This document shows, in pieces, positions 24,578 to 32,770 of a DNA stretch of 47,649 nt. This DNA comes from an uncultured Alphaproteobacteria bacterium. Its GTDB lineage: Bacteria > Pseudomonadota > Alphaproteobacteria > RF32 > CAG-239. The position numbers and the translations under genes are program-made. Location: contig CAKQRB010000025.1 of NCBI GenBank assembly GCA_934271195.1, forward strand, positions 1-47,649, in the 5' to 3' direction. How positions within the stretch are numbered: the stretch's first letter is position 1; every line of letters begins with the position of its first letter. Under the pieces are notes generated by a model. That model searched no databases. It had not been told where the DNA came from and saw only the letters and a list, made by a program, of their open reading frames with translations.

Positions 24578-25879
24578 ATGCAAAATATACTCGAACATCT
24601 TAAATCTCTTGAAAAAATTGTTTCTCCTCTGACGGCTTTTTTCTTCGGTACAATTTTAACCTGCTGCGCTTACGGCCTGCTTAGCTCATCGCTGGCACTG
24701 CGACTGGCGGAAAACAGCGGAAACACTTTTGCCGCCGGTATTATTCTGGCCATGTATTACACAGGTTATATTATTGCTTCAGTCATTTCTTATCGGATTA
24801 TCAATAAAGTCGGACATATTCGGGCATTCTCAACTTATATTTCTATTTTTTCCGGCATTGTTTTATTACACTTTTTCTCGGACAATTTATATTTCTGGGG
24901 CGTATTGCGCTTTTTGGAAGGCTACTGCATCGGTTCGGCCTTTATGTGTCTGGAGAGCTGGCTGAACGCACGCGCGACAAATGCCAACCGCGGAATGATT
25001 ATGTCTTTGTACATGATCAGCTCTTATCTCGGCGCCAGTTCCGGCCAACTTTTGCTGAACATTCCAGACAGCAGCGGCGTAGTGATTTATATTACGGTAT
25101 CCATTCTGCTTTCTGTCGCTTTGGTGCCGATTTCGCTGACGGCGCTACCAACGCCGGCAATTACCGTGCATAAAAATATGTCGCTGATTGCCCTTTACAA
25201 AAAAACACCGGTCGGTGTTGTCGGCTGTCTGATAAGCGGCATTTTTGTCGGAGCATTTTATATTCTCGGGGCGATTTATGCTCATCAGATGAAGTTGACA
25301 CTGGAGCAGACATCGCTGTTTATGTTTTTTGGCGTATTTGGCGGCATGGCCATTCAGTTGCCGATCGGACGGCTCTCTGATCATTTTGACCGCAGAATCG
25401 TTATGTTGTTTATCGGCGGTTTTTTGTTTTTGATTGTGCCATGGGTACACTTTTTTATTATGTCAGGGACAGGAATGTTGATTATCGGCGCGCTGTTGAT
25501 AGGATTTGGCACATTTATTCTTTATCCGATTTCGGTTTCGCATGTTAACGACATGATTGCAGATGACGAGCGTGTGGAAGCCAGCGGAATGCTCATTTTA
25601 TTACAAAGTATCGGCATGATTGCCGGCCCGATTGTAATTTCTTTCTTTATGCAGGAGTTCGGCCCAATCAGCTTTGTCGGCGCTTATGCCGTTGCCGCCG
25701 GCATTTTTATTGTCTTTTGTCTTAAGCACATTATGTTTAAGGACATTAATTATGTCAGCCCCTCGCCGACTTATCCTATTCCGTTGGATACGACCCGTAT
25801 TTTTCATAAGATTTCAGAAGATGAGACTTTAATGGATAAGGCCAAGGAATTGATTGCACCTGTGGAAAGGAAGCTCTAA
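24578..25879 (+). CDS. MFS transporter, YcaD-like
   Basis: This is a 12-helix major facilitator of 433 residues in the inner membrane. The family-typical loop after helix 2 is degenerate (RIINKVGHIRAFS), and the stretch GYCIGSAFMCLESWLNARATNANRG followed by MSLYMISSYLGASSGQLLL resembles YcaD. The matching cytosolic loop of the second half is GRLSDHFDRRIVM. The substrate cannot be read from the sequence. Rhodobacter CcoA, a copper importer, belongs to a related branch and uses methionine motifs; this protein is methionine-rich but I cannot place those residues with confidence. The gene is single, with AAGGA before the ATG. Confidence 0.8.
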   Translation: MQNILEHLKSLEKIVSPLTAFFFGTILTCCAYGLLSSSLALRLAENSGNTFAAGIILAMYYTGYIIASVISYRIINKVGHIRAFSTYISIFSGIVLLHFFSDNLYFWGVLRFLEGYCIGSAFMCLESWLNARATNANRGMIMSLYMISSYLGASSGQLLLNIPDSSGVVIYITVSILLSVALVPISLTALPTPAITVHKNMSLIALYKKTPVGVVGCLISGIFVGAFYILGAIYAHQMKLTLEQTSLFMFFGVFGGMAIQLPIGRLSDHFDRRIVMLFIGGFLFLIVPWVHFFIMSGTGMLIIGALLIGFGTFILYPISVSHVNDMIADDERVEASGMLILLQSIGMIAGPIVISFFMQEFGPISFVGAYAVAAGIFIVFCLKHIMFKDINYVSPSPTYPIPLDTTRIFHKISEDETLMDKAKELIAPVERKL

Positions 25880-25893
25880 GGTTTCTTTTCTGC

Positions 25894-25930
25894 TTTTTTC
25901 TCATCAGGGAATGTTTAGTTCTCTCTTTCC
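25894..25930 (+). repeat. Pyrimidine-rich dispersed repeat, copy A
   Basis: TTTTTCTCATCAGGGAATGT and the following TTAGTTCTCTC, just after the MFS gene, closely match 47486-47524 at the right end of the window. Both copies are in the same orientation and directly follow a gene. Confidence 0.55.
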
Positions 25931-26014
25931 TCATTCCCCGCATTTTTCCGCCCCCTTGTCCCTTTTGTTCTCCACTTTCCGGGGTACAGTTCACATTACG
26001 TGGTGGTTCCTTTT

Positions 26015-26032
26015 TTGTATCCAGAAAACCAC
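26015..26032 (-). repeat. 18-base inverted match to the left end of the window
   Basis: The reverse complement of this stretch equals bases 110-127. Here it leads straight into the first hairpin of repeat copy 2; at the left end it follows a different hairpin. Confidence 0.6.
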
Positions 26033-26212
26033 CTTAGAAACCAAGGTGGCGGAGCCGAAAAACTGCGATAAATCAGTTACACTTATTCGTACGCGAAGCG
26101 CCTTATTTTAGGCACTCCGCCTTCATGGTGGATAAAATTAGCGAGATGTTTTGAGGCATCGCAATCCGTCTCCAGACTGCGGGCGCTGGTATTATAACAA
26201 GAATTTTGCAAG
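26021..26212 (+). repeat. Structured repeat, copy 2
   Basis: This copy aligns along its length with 446-640. CCACCTT (26029-26035) pairs with AAGGTGG (26043-26049), GGCGGAG (26048-26054) pairs with CTCCGCC (26115-26121), and a final hairpin joins CGCA (26160-26163) and TGCG (26178-26181). The enclosed AAACTG/CAGTT and CGC/GCG hairpins are kept although loops and lengths vary. It occupies most of the 339-base gap between the MFS gene and the 3' end of rlmH. Confidence 0.75.
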
Positions 26213-26218
26213 ACTTTA

Positions 26219-26659
26219 TTATTCGCGGTGATAAGGATGATGGTTGATGATGGTTTGAATCCGATAAATCTGTTCGGCCAAAACCGCCCGCATCAGAATA
26301 TGCGGCAGGGTCAGTTTTCCGAAAGACAACAGCAAATCCGCCCGTTGTCTGGTTTCCGGCAGATGACCGTCTGCACCGCCGATTAAAAAACAAATTTCCG
26401 AGCAGCCGTTTATCTGCCAGTTTTCAACCTTTTGCGCCAATTCCAGACTTTTCAGGTTTTCGCCGCGTTCATCAAGCACAATGACCTTGGCTCCGGATGG
26501 AATCGCACTCTGCAAAAATTTAGCTTCTTCCGCCTGCGTGGAATTGTCAGCTTCTTTAATGCAGACTTGCCAAATCGAACGCTTAATATATTCAGCAATT
26601 ATCTCCGCCTCGGGAGAATTTTTTTTGCATTTGCCAATGGCGATTATTGTTACTTTCAT
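26219..26659 (-). CDS. rlmH: 23S rRNA pseudouridine-1915 N3-methyltransferase RlmH
   Basis: RlmH methylates pseudouridine 1915 in helix 69 of 23S rRNA on the assembled ribosome. The 146-residue SPOUT protein begins MKVTIIAIGKCKKN, has the SAM-knot motif CFLIGGADGH and ends with the family segment LAEQIYRIQTIINHHPYHRE. The ATG at 26659 is chosen from this family start, although the ribosome site is weak. In many bacteria rlmH directly follows rsfS; here the two are 4.3 kb apart and on opposite strands. A perfect-consensus promoter is just upstream. Confidence 0.95.
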   Translation of the reverse strand: MKVTIIAIGKCKKNSPEAEIIAEYIKRSIWQVCIKEADNSTQAEEAKFLQSAIPSGAKVIVLDERGENLKSLELAQKVENWQINGCSEICFLIGGADGHLPETRQRADLLLSFGKLTLPHILMRAVLAEQIYRIQTIINHHPYHRE

Positions 26660-26683
26660 TTTTTTGCCAGTTTTGTTTTTTTC

Positions 26684-26712
26684 ATTATAAAAAGCAGCGA
26701 ATGACTTGTCAA
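26684..26712 (-). promoter_or_regulatory. Perfect-consensus promoter of rlmH
   Basis: On the minus strand TTGACA (26712-26707) and TATAAT (26689-26684) are both exact consensus hexamers with a 17-base spacer. TGTCC precedes the -35 box as in the mscL and opgG promoters. Confidence 0.85.
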
Positions 26713-26717
26713 GGACA

Positions 26718-26745
26718 TTGACTTTCTTTGTTTTTATGCTATCAT
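26718..26745 (+). promoter_or_regulatory. Putative divergent promoter
   Basis: TTGACT (26718-26723) and TATCAT (26740-26745) are 16 bases apart. The -35 box lies only five bases from the rlmH -35 box on the other strand, so the two polymerases would compete. Confidence 0.45.
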
Positions 26746-26772
26746 TTTCTAACATTTTAATTATTAATTTTT

Positions 26773-27453
26773 ATGAAAAATATTATTAAAAAACTGTCTT
26801 TCTTTGCAACGGGTTTGAAAAAAGCATGTCAGGAACAAAGAATTGCATATCATCTGGAACACAACACCAAGAAGATTGCCGCCTATCAGGCATGGGAAAA
26901 ACGCCAAAAGGCGATTGATCCGCTTTATCGTACCGACAAAGTTATGAACTATAAGCCGCTCCTGCTCGGTTATGCCGACAAGCCGGTTTTGTATCGGACG
27001 GAAGCGGCCGCTGCATTGGAAAGTCTCTTAAAAAAGCCAGTAAAGCCGGAAGAAATGGTCTTGTCTTCTTTGGAAAACAAATTTCTGTATAGTGACCTGA
27101 ACAGTGTTTTTTTCACAACGGTCTGGCTTTATCAGAATTCTTATTTTGTGGAGCTTGGCGTCAGTATCGGCAAAAAACGCAGCAAAATCGGTTTTTTGGA
27201 TAAGAGGATGTTTGACATTGAAGCGCTTTGTTCCGTTTGTGCTCCGCATGCTATTATCATCACCTATTACGGAATGAGATTGAATGCGATGCCGCATTGT
27301 TCTCTTTATTACGCGGTAGAAAATGGTGACCTCAAGCCGCTAACTCTCGTTTGTTACGGCAATGAGACCGGACAGAATACAGAAGTGATTGAAACTTACA
27401 AAACACGGGTTTCTTATGCCGAAATTCTGGCTGCCGCAAAAAAGCGTAATTAA
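26773..27453 (+). CDS. Unknown protein
   Basis: I do not recognise this 226-residue, basic protein. It has no clear signal peptide; the N-terminus (MKNIIKKLSFFATGLKKACQ) is an amphipathic basic helix that could bind membrane. Residues about 40-95 are Lys/Ala-rich and helical. The C-terminal half holds alternating strands (SVFFTTVWLYQNSYFVELGV and HAIIITYYGMRLNAMPHCSL) that suggest a compact alpha/beta domain. It has a promoter-like sequence and a strong terminator, so it is a monocistronic gene. No ribosome site is obvious, so it may be translated from a short or leaderless message. Confidence 0.65.
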   Translation: MKNIIKKLSFFATGLKKACQEQRIAYHLEHNTKKIAAYQAWEKRQKAIDPLYRTDKVMNYKPLLLGYADKPVLYRTEAAAALESLLKKPVKPEEMVLSSLENKFLYSDLNSVFFTTVWLYQNSYFVELGVSIGKKRSKIGFLDKRMFDIEALCSVCAPHAIIITYYGMRLNAMPHCSLYYAVENGDLKPLTLVCYGNETGQNTEVIETYKTRVSYAEILAAAKKRN

Positions 27454-27454
27454 C

Positions 27455-27496
27455 AAAAAATCCCTGCAATCAAAAAAGATTGCGGGGATTTTTTTA
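27455..27496. terminator. Bidirectional terminator
   Basis: AAAAAATCCCTGCAATC pairs with GATTGCGGGGATTTTTT with one G-T pair, over a short A-rich loop. It separates the converging genes at 26773 and 27497. Confidence 0.9.
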
Positions 27497-28423
27497 TCAT
27501 TGCCCAGCGGGAGCGCTTTCCGCCGGCGTATATGCCGCAGCGGCTGCCGGTTCCGTTTCGGTTTCAGGCATTGGTGTCGGCGTTTTTTTGGCTATCGGAA
27601 AAATCTGGACGCCGCCCTGAGAATAACCGCCGGTTGCACGACTGCTACCGGAAACGCTCGGCGCATTCACATAGCTGTTGACCGCATTTACCGGATTTTT
27701 CTTGTCTGTCAGAACCGGATTCAGAGGATAAGACGTATTCGGCAAGCGCAGCATCATATATCCGGTACTGCCGCCATAAGCCGGACCGGACAAGCCGATG
27801 GAATAGTAACCGCCGATATAGCCGTAGTCCAAATCAATATAGTCAATGGAAAAAACGTTTTTGACAGTCGTCTGACCGATTGCCGTCATTTTGCAGTTAT
27901 AACCGGCATCTTCCAGCAAAACGTGGTTGACGTTGCGGGCAAACAAAATTGAGCGAGACGGAACGCAATCCGGCGACTGACCGTTATAGGTCAGGTTATA
28001 ATTAAGCACCAGATTGATCTTCTCATTGCCGCGGGCAATAATCACGTCCGTAATTTTGACCGAATCTATATACATATAAGCCGGCGCAATGCCAACGCGT
28101 ATCGGCGCCTGAATATAGTTCTCCAGACAGGTATGGCTGGCCGCATTGGCAGCGCAGATCAGAGCCGTCTGATGATTGTTGTTTTCAAAAAGGTGCAAAA
28201 GGCTGTTAAAAATATATTCTCGCGACATGGATAGTTTGGCAGGCGCGCACTGCTTGCTGCGGCAGACGACGATGGAGCTCGGCGCCCGCAAACCGGCAAC
28301 GGGATATGCGCGGTCGTTAAAACCGAAATCTCCCGACAAAACATCTTTCAGGCTGCGGTTGCAGCCGCCGACCATCAGCAGGATTAAAGCCAGAGCGGCG
28401 GTTTTTGATAATTTCTTCAACAC
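27497..28423 (-). CDS. Predicted lipoprotein, unknown
   Basis: The 308-residue protein starts with a lipoprotein signal peptide (KTAALALILLMVGGC), so Cys21 is the likely lipid anchor. It has several further cysteines (VVCRSKQCAPAK, LICAANAASHTC, PDCVPS, YNCKM) that could pair as disulfides. The middle part reads as a beta-rich domain (YIDSVKITDVIIARGNEKIN, VFSIDYIDLDYGYIGGYYSI). The last 70 residues are Ser/Gly- and then Pro/Ala/Glu-rich and look disordered. I know no family for it. A single-gene unit facing away from the nuclease gene is seen; an envelope structural or assembly role is only a guess. Confidence 0.7.
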   Translation of the reverse strand: MLKKLSKTAALALILLMVGGCNRSLKDVLSGDFGFNDRAYPVAGLRAPSSIVVCRSKQCAPAKLSMSREYIFNSLLHLFENNNHQTALICAANAASHTCLENYIQAPIRVGIAPAYMYIDSVKITDVIIARGNEKINLVLNYNLTYNGQSPDCVPSRSILFARNVNHVLLEDAGYNCKMTAIGQTTVKNVFSIDYIDLDYGYIGGYYSIGLSGPAYGGSTGYMMLRLPNTSYPLNPVLTDKKNPVNAVNSYVNAPSVSGSSRATGGYSQGGVQIFPIAKKTPTPMPETETEPAAAAAYTPAESAPAGQ

Positions 28424-28544
28424 GTTTCTACTTACCTTTAAATAACAAACTTTGCTAGTATCTTATGTCAAACATTTGCAAAAACCAAAACATTTTTTCA
28501 GGTTATTAAACAAAAATTTAAGTTTAAGCGCTATTTTGCGGCTT

Positions 28545-29096
28545 ATGAAAGAGTTTATAAAATACGGCTTTTGTTTTTTGGTGTTTCCGGCTTATTTTGC
28601 CGTTTGTTCCGAAACCGGCGCATCGGTGTTTTTTGAGCCCGAAGCCATGCGTCCCGAAAAAATCATTACAGCCAAGGGAAAAAACATTAAAGTCATTGAC
28701 GGTGACAGCATTTTTATCGGCAAAACGGAAATCCGGCTTGAGGGGATTGATGCGCCTGAGTATTTTCAGGAATGCCGTGATACCGAAGACAAATCATACC
28801 CTTGCGGCAAGCTGGCGCGGCAGGCTTTGGAAAAAATGGTTTCCGCCGCTCTGGAGTGTCACCGGATTACCACCGACAAATATCATCGCGCCGTCTGCAT
28901 TTGTTATGAAAACGGCGTCAACATCAACAAGAAAATGGTTGAAGAAGGACACGCCGTGGCTTATAAACGTTACACCCACGCCTTTGACGAAGCCGAACTA
29001 ACGGCAAAAAAGCTCAAAAAAGGCATTTGGCAGGGACGGTTTATGAAGCCGGAATTTTACAGAATCCTCAAAAAAACAAAAAAGAATCATAAATAA
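28545..29096 (+). CDS. Thermonuclease-family (SNase-like) exported nuclease
   Basis: This 183-residue protein carries a staphylococcal-nuclease domain. The calcium/catalytic signature is IKVIDGDSIFI followed by RLEGIDAPE, and the downstream catalytic arginine lies in DKYHRAVCICY. The family segment VNINKKMVEEGHAVAYKRY is also present. The ATG at 28545 opens a hydrophobic segment (YGFCFLVFPAYFAVC) that fits a signal peptide or an anchor; a start 93 bases upstream would put a poor leader before it. It probably cuts DNA or RNA outside the cytosol. A cysteine pair (FQECRD ... YPCGK) may form a disulfide. Confidence 0.85.
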   Translation: MKEFIKYGFCFLVFPAYFAVCSETGASVFFEPEAMRPEKIITAKGKNIKVIDGDSIFIGKTEIRLEGIDAPEYFQECRDTEDKSYPCGKLARQALEKMVSAALECHRITTDKYHRAVCICYENGVNINKKMVEEGHAVAYKRYTHAFDEAELTAKKLKKGIWQGRFMKPEFYRILKKTKKNHK

Positions 29097-29119
29097 GTGA
29101 GATTTTCTTGAGATTTATG

Positions 29120-29147
29120 TTGACAGCAGAAAAAACTTATGTATATT
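29120..29147 (+). promoter_or_regulatory. Promoter of rplU-rpmA
   Basis: A perfect TTGACA (29120-29125) and TATATT (29142-29147) are 16 bases apart, with a leader of about 35 bases to rplU. Confidence 0.7.
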
Positions 29148-29187
29148 GCAATCAACGTTTTATGTTTAAAATGATAAGGTGAAAAAA

Positions 29188-29490
29188 ATGTACGCAGTAA
29201 TTAAAACAGGCGGAAAACAATATAAAGTTGCATCTGGCGATGTATTGAAAATTGAGAAAATTGCCGGTAACGAAGGCTCTGAAGTCGTTTTTAACGAAGT
29301 TTTAGCTTTGGACGATGCCTACGGGACTCCGATGATTGCCGGTGCCAGCGTTAAAGCTACCGTTATCAAACAGGCCAGAGATGCAAAAATTATTGTTTTC
29401 AAAAAGAAAAGAAGACAAAATTATCGTCGTAAGAACGGCCACAGACAAGATATCACTTTGGTTAAAATCACCGATATCTGTGGTAAATAA
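29188..29490 (+). CDS. rplU: 50S ribosomal protein L21
   Basis: L21 binds 23S rRNA domain II near L20 in the large subunit. The 100-residue protein has the standard opening MYAVIKTGGKQYKV, the central EVVFNEVLAL and the basic KKKRRQNYRRKNGHRQ loop that enters rRNA. The ATG at 29188 follows AAGGTG; a GTG three codons earlier overlaps that site and is less likely. It is the first gene of rplU-rpmA, followed at some distance by obgE, the usual bacterial order. Confidence 0.97.
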   Translation: MYAVIKTGGKQYKVASGDVLKIEKIAGNEGSEVVFNEVLALDDAYGTPMIAGASVKATVIKQARDAKIIVFKKKRRQNYRRKNGHRQDITLVKITDICGK

Positions 29491-29512
29491 GAGTATTTAA
29501 GGAGAATTAATT

Positions 29513-29767
29513 ATGGCACATAAAAAGTCTGGCGGTAGTTCTAATAACGGACGCGATTCTGAAGGACGTCGTTTGGGTGTTAAGAAATTCGGCGGCGAAA
29601 GCGTTATGCCGGGTAACATTATTGTCCGTCAACGCGGTACCCAGTATCATCCGGGCGCTAACGTCGGAATGGGCAAAGACCATACTATTTTTGCCGTTGC
29701 TTCCGGCAAAGTAGAGTTTTCTAAAAAAGCTAACAACAGAACTTACGTTTCCGTAGTTACCGAGTAA
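29513..29767 (+). CDS. rpmA: 50S ribosomal protein L27
   Basis: L27 lies next to the peptidyl transferase centre, where its N-terminal tail reaches the tRNA ends. The 84-residue protein begins MAHKKSGGSSNNGRDSEGRR, with no N-terminal extension of the Firmicutes kind that needs cleavage, and holds GVKKFGGESVMPGNII and KDHTIFAVASGKV. It lies 22 bases after rplU with AAGGAG before its ATG. Confidence 0.97.
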   Translation: MAHKKSGGSSNNGRDSEGRRLGVKKFGGESVMPGNIIVRQRGTQYHPGANVGMGKDHTIFAVASGKVEFSKKANNRTYVSVVTE

Positions 29768-29793
29768 GCTTTAGAAAATAATCAAAAGGCGGA

Positions 29794-29822
29794 GGGGGTG
29801 TAATGACATCCCCTTTACTTTT
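29794..29822 (+). terminator. Probable terminator after rpmA
   Basis: GGGGGTGT (29794-29801) pairs with ACATCCCC (29806-29813) around a 4-base loop, followed by TTTACTTTT. The T-run is interrupted, so it may be leaky and let some transcription into obgE. Confidence 0.55.
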
Positions 29823-29873
29823 ATCAAATCTGGCGTTATCTTTAATTACAACGACAACTTAAAAAGTAAGAAT

Positions 29874-30932
29874 ATGAAGTTTTTGGATCAGGCGAAAATT
29901 TTTGTAAAGTCAGGCGATGGCGGCGCAGGTTGCGTTTCGTTCCGCAGAGAAAAATATATTGAATTCGGCGGACCAAACGGAGGAGACGGCGCAAAAGGCG
30001 GCGACGTGATTTTTGAGGCGGTTGACAATCTTAACACGTTGATTGACTTTCGTTATCATCAGCATTTTAAAGCCAAACGCGGCGGAAACGGCATGGGCTC
30101 GGATAAATCCGGTGCCAAAGGCGATACGATTATTATTAAAGTTCCGGTCGGTACCGAGATTCTTGACGAAGACGGAGAGACGGTTATTGTCGATATGGTC
30201 ACGCCGGGGCAGACGTATCTGATCGCCAAAGGCGGTGACGGCGGACGCGGAAATGCCAAATTCAAAACTTCAACCAATCAGGCGCCGCGTTATGCAGAGC
30301 CGGGCTGGCCGGGAGAAGAACGCTGGGTATGGCTGCGGCTAAAGCTGATTGCCGACATCGGCTTAATCGGGTTGCCAAATGCCGGAAAATCGACCTTTTT
30401 GTCTTCCGTAACGCAGGCTCGCCCGAAAATTGCCGATTATCCTTTTACAACCCTGCATCCGAATTTGGGCGTGGCATGGGTTGACAATTATGAAGTTGTC
30501 ATTGCCGATATTCCGGGACTGATTGAAGGTGCGCACGAAGGTGTTGGTTTAGGTGACCGCTTTTTGAAGCATGTGGAACGTTGCGCGGCCTTTTTGCATC
30601 TGATAGATGCGACGCAGGATGATGTGGTTGGTGCATATAAGGCGATTCGTAAGGAACTTGACCTTTATAACGACAAAATGAAAAACAAGCCTGAAGTTAT
30701 TGCCTTGAACAAATGCGATGCCCTCTCCGAAAAAGAAATTAAAGAAAAAACCTTGGCTTTGGAAGATGCTGTCGGCAAAAAAGTTTTTAATATTTCAGCT
30801 GTTGCCAAGCAAGGGGTTTACGACTGTCTGAGAGATTTGAGTAAGTTTATTTCCCGTGACCGCAAGGCCAAAACGGAAGATATTGTTCCGGCGGAAGAAA
30901 AACTATGCAAGCCTTGGTCACCATTGGATTAA
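29874..30932 (+). CDS. obgE: GTPase ObgE/CgtA
   Basis: ObgE is an essential GTPase in large-subunit assembly and stress control. The 352-residue protein has the glycine-rich Obg domain (residues 1-158, with FRREKYIEFGGPNGGDGAKG) and the G domain: G1 GLPNAGKS, G3 DIPGLIEGAHEGVGLG and G4 NKCD. The C-terminal extension seen in some relatives is short here, ending KLCKPWSPLD. It lies downstream of rplU-rpmA as in most bacteria and is followed by rsfS after eight bases. Confidence 0.97.
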   Translation: MKFLDQAKIFVKSGDGGAGCVSFRREKYIEFGGPNGGDGAKGGDVIFEAVDNLNTLIDFRYHQHFKAKRGGNGMGSDKSGAKGDTIIIKVPVGTEILDEDGETVIVDMVTPGQTYLIAKGGDGGRGNAKFKTSTNQAPRYAEPGWPGEERWVWLRLKLIADIGLIGLPNAGKSTFLSSVTQARPKIADYPFTTLHPNLGVAWVDNYEVVIADIPGLIEGAHEGVGLGDRFLKHVERCAAFLHLIDATQDDVVGAYKAIRKELDLYNDKMKNKPEVIALNKCDALSEKEIKEKTLALEDAVGKKVFNISAVAKQGVYDCLRDLSKFISRDRKAKTEDIVPAEEKLCKPWSPLD

Positions 30933-30948
30933 TTAAGGAGTGAATTGC

Positions 30949-31320
30949 GTGAAGAAAAAGACTACTACAAGTACAGAAAACACTGATGAACAGATTTTGA
31001 AAATTATTGTTGATACATTGGAAGACAACAAAGCTGACAATATTGTAACAATTGATTTGAAGGGAAAGACCTCAATTGCCAGCTATATGGTTGTTGCCAG
31101 CGGTACTTCTCAACGCCATGTGGCTGCTCTGGCAGAACATGTTCAGATGAAGCTCAAAGAATCTGGTTTTGTTTCAACTTCCGAAGGCGAAGAAAAGGCT
31201 GACTGGGTTTTGATTGACGCCTTTGACGTCATTGTTCATATTTTCAAACCGGAAGTTCGTGATTTTTACAATCTGGAAAAAATGTGGAGTTCAGTAGCGG
31301 AAATCCGCGCCTCCAAATAA
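30949..31320 (+). CDS. rsfS: Ribosomal silencing factor RsfS
   Basis: RsfS binds L14 and keeps ribosomal subunits apart in starvation. The 123-residue protein holds the family core: IASYMVVASGTSQRHVAALAE, KADWVLIDAFDVIVHIF and the ending FYNLEKMWS. The GTG at 30949 is eight bases after AAGGAG; an in-frame GTG at 30940 overlaps that site. It is probably cotranscribed with obgE. rlmH, a frequent next gene, is elsewhere in this window. Confidence 0.95.
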   Translation: MKKKTTTSTENTDEQILKIIVDTLEDNKADNIVTIDLKGKTSIASYMVVASGTSQRHVAALAEHVQMKLKESGFVSTSEGEEKADWVLIDAFDVIVHIFKPEVRDFYNLEKMWSSVAEIRASK

Positions 31321-31571
31321 CCCGTGCGACGGGTGGCGCTCAGCTTATACAGTGCCTTGTGGCCCGCGATGCTATGGTAAGAATGTGATGAAGAACGTGC
31401 TTTGAAAAGAATTTTTATTGTGGGGAAGAAGCCGATAAAAATATTAACACTATGCTACACATGAAACTAAACTCTACAGTATCGGTCTTTACTGTCGCTG
31501 CCGCTTTCTCGGTTTTTATGCCAATCTCCGCTTATTGAGGTGTCTGTTTCCTACCCGACAGAAATTTTATC

Positions 31572-32750
31572 TTATTCATATGCAGCAATACCATAACTGT
31601 AGTATTCAGGTGTTTGACTGCTGACTATACGCTCAATATTTTTGAATGTTAACGTTAAATTGCCAAAACTGATTACTCCGCCAGATGCCGGAAGTCTGCC
31701 ATAATATAACTGGTAATCTTTAACATCTCTCAAGCTCATGCTTATACCATTGTCAAATTTGACGTTCCAACCGTAGTAAGAATTACCGACTTTGATGTTC
31801 AGTGCTTTGCAATCTTTCGTTCCTTCAATTTCTCCGCTTTCGTATTCCGTAGAAAACTCGACATATTCATCACTGAGGCTGCCAGAATACCATTTGAGAA
31901 AACGGTTTAGTTCCTTTTCAGAAATGGCGGGATGTTCCGGATAGACCGTTTCCGGTATTTGTACCGGCTCTGTCAGAGGTTCGGCCATGATTTCCGGCGC
32001 TGTTTCTTCCGACCCGAGAGGTTCATCATCACCGAGTTCAGCGGCGATTTCTTCATCTTCATAGCTTTCTTTAACTACCGGTTCAATGTCTTCATGAGTT
32101 TCCAGAATCGTTTCTTCTTCCGGTTCTGCCGCAATTTCCTGTTCCGACATCTCTGAATATTCTCCGGCTACCGGCGTTAAATCGGTTTTACCGCTTCCTT
32201 CAGCCAAAATATCTTCTTCATTGATGTCAGAAGAAAGATTATCAGCATCCGCAACTGCAGCGATTTCAGTTTCGGCTTCCTGCAACGGCGTTTCGGCATC
32301 CGGCCATTCTCCGGCTTCTTCCACCTCTGTTTCCGGCAGCGGTGTATCCAAAAATTCATCCGGATTTGTTCCGTCTTCAGATGTTTGACTCCAGTCATCA
32401 GCCGGCAGATTAGACGTATTTGCGCTAACATCATCAAGATTGATGTCCGCAACAGCATCATCCAGTTCAATGTCGGCTTCATCTTGAAGTTCCGGCGCGG
32501 ATACAGATGGCTCGGTAATGTTAATATCATCCAGTCCCAAATCAGGATTACTGACATCATCAAAGACGAGATCAATATCGTCTTCTTTTTTCTCGGTCAG
32601 AAAACTCGGAAATCCTGCCATATCGTCATTGCCAATATCAGACAAATCCAGCTTGTCCATGTCGGTATCTGACAAAGACAGCGGCTCATCCGAGATATCG
32701 GGCAAGTCAGGTAGTTTTTCCATATTTATGTCGTTTTCTGTATCAGCCAT
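31572..32750 (-). CDS. Acidic protein of unknown function downstream of envZ
   Basis: This 392-residue protein is very acidic. Residues 1 to about 285 are low-complexity, full of Asp, Glu, Ser and Leu, with a loosely repeated L-x-D-I/V pattern (DKLDLSDI, LGLDDINI, DINLDDV) and long Glu/Pro/Ala stretches, and look disordered. The last 105 residues form a folded beta-rich domain (LNRFLKWYSGSLSDEYVEFS, then SYYGWNVKFDNGISMSL and VISFGNLTLTFKNIERI). There is no signal peptide, so it acts inside the cell. It lies 20 bases after the histidine kinase gene in the same direction, with AAAGGA before its ATG, so it is probably in the operon. The overall design, a long acidic spacer and a C-terminal domain, recalls PopZ but the domain is different. 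Function unknown. Confidence 0.8.
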   Translation of the reverse strand: MADTENDINMEKLPDLPDISDEPLSLSDTDMDKLDLSDIGNDDMAGFPSFLTEKKEDDIDLVFDDVSNPDLGLDDINITEPSVSAPELQDEADIELDDAVADINLDDVSANTSNLPADDWSQTSEDGTNPDEFLDTPLPETEVEEAGEWPDAETPLQEAETEIAAVADADNLSSDINEEDILAEGSGKTDLTPVAGEYSEMSEQEIAAEPEEETILETHEDIEPVVKESYEDEEIAAELGDDEPLGSEETAPEIMAEPLTEPVQIPETVYPEHPAISEKELNRFLKWYSGSLSDEYVEFSTEYESGEIEGTKDCKALNIKVGNSYYGWNVKFDNGISMSLRDVKDYQLYYGRLPASGGVISFGNLTLTFKNIERIVSSQTPEYYSYGIAAYE

Positions 32751-32770
32751 AAATCAAACTTTTTCCTTTA

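Noticed and set aside
26103..26393. Minus-strand reading frame over the repeat and rlmH end
   Set aside because: It reads through structured repeat copy 2 and the rlmH frame on the same strand in another phase, with no start signal.
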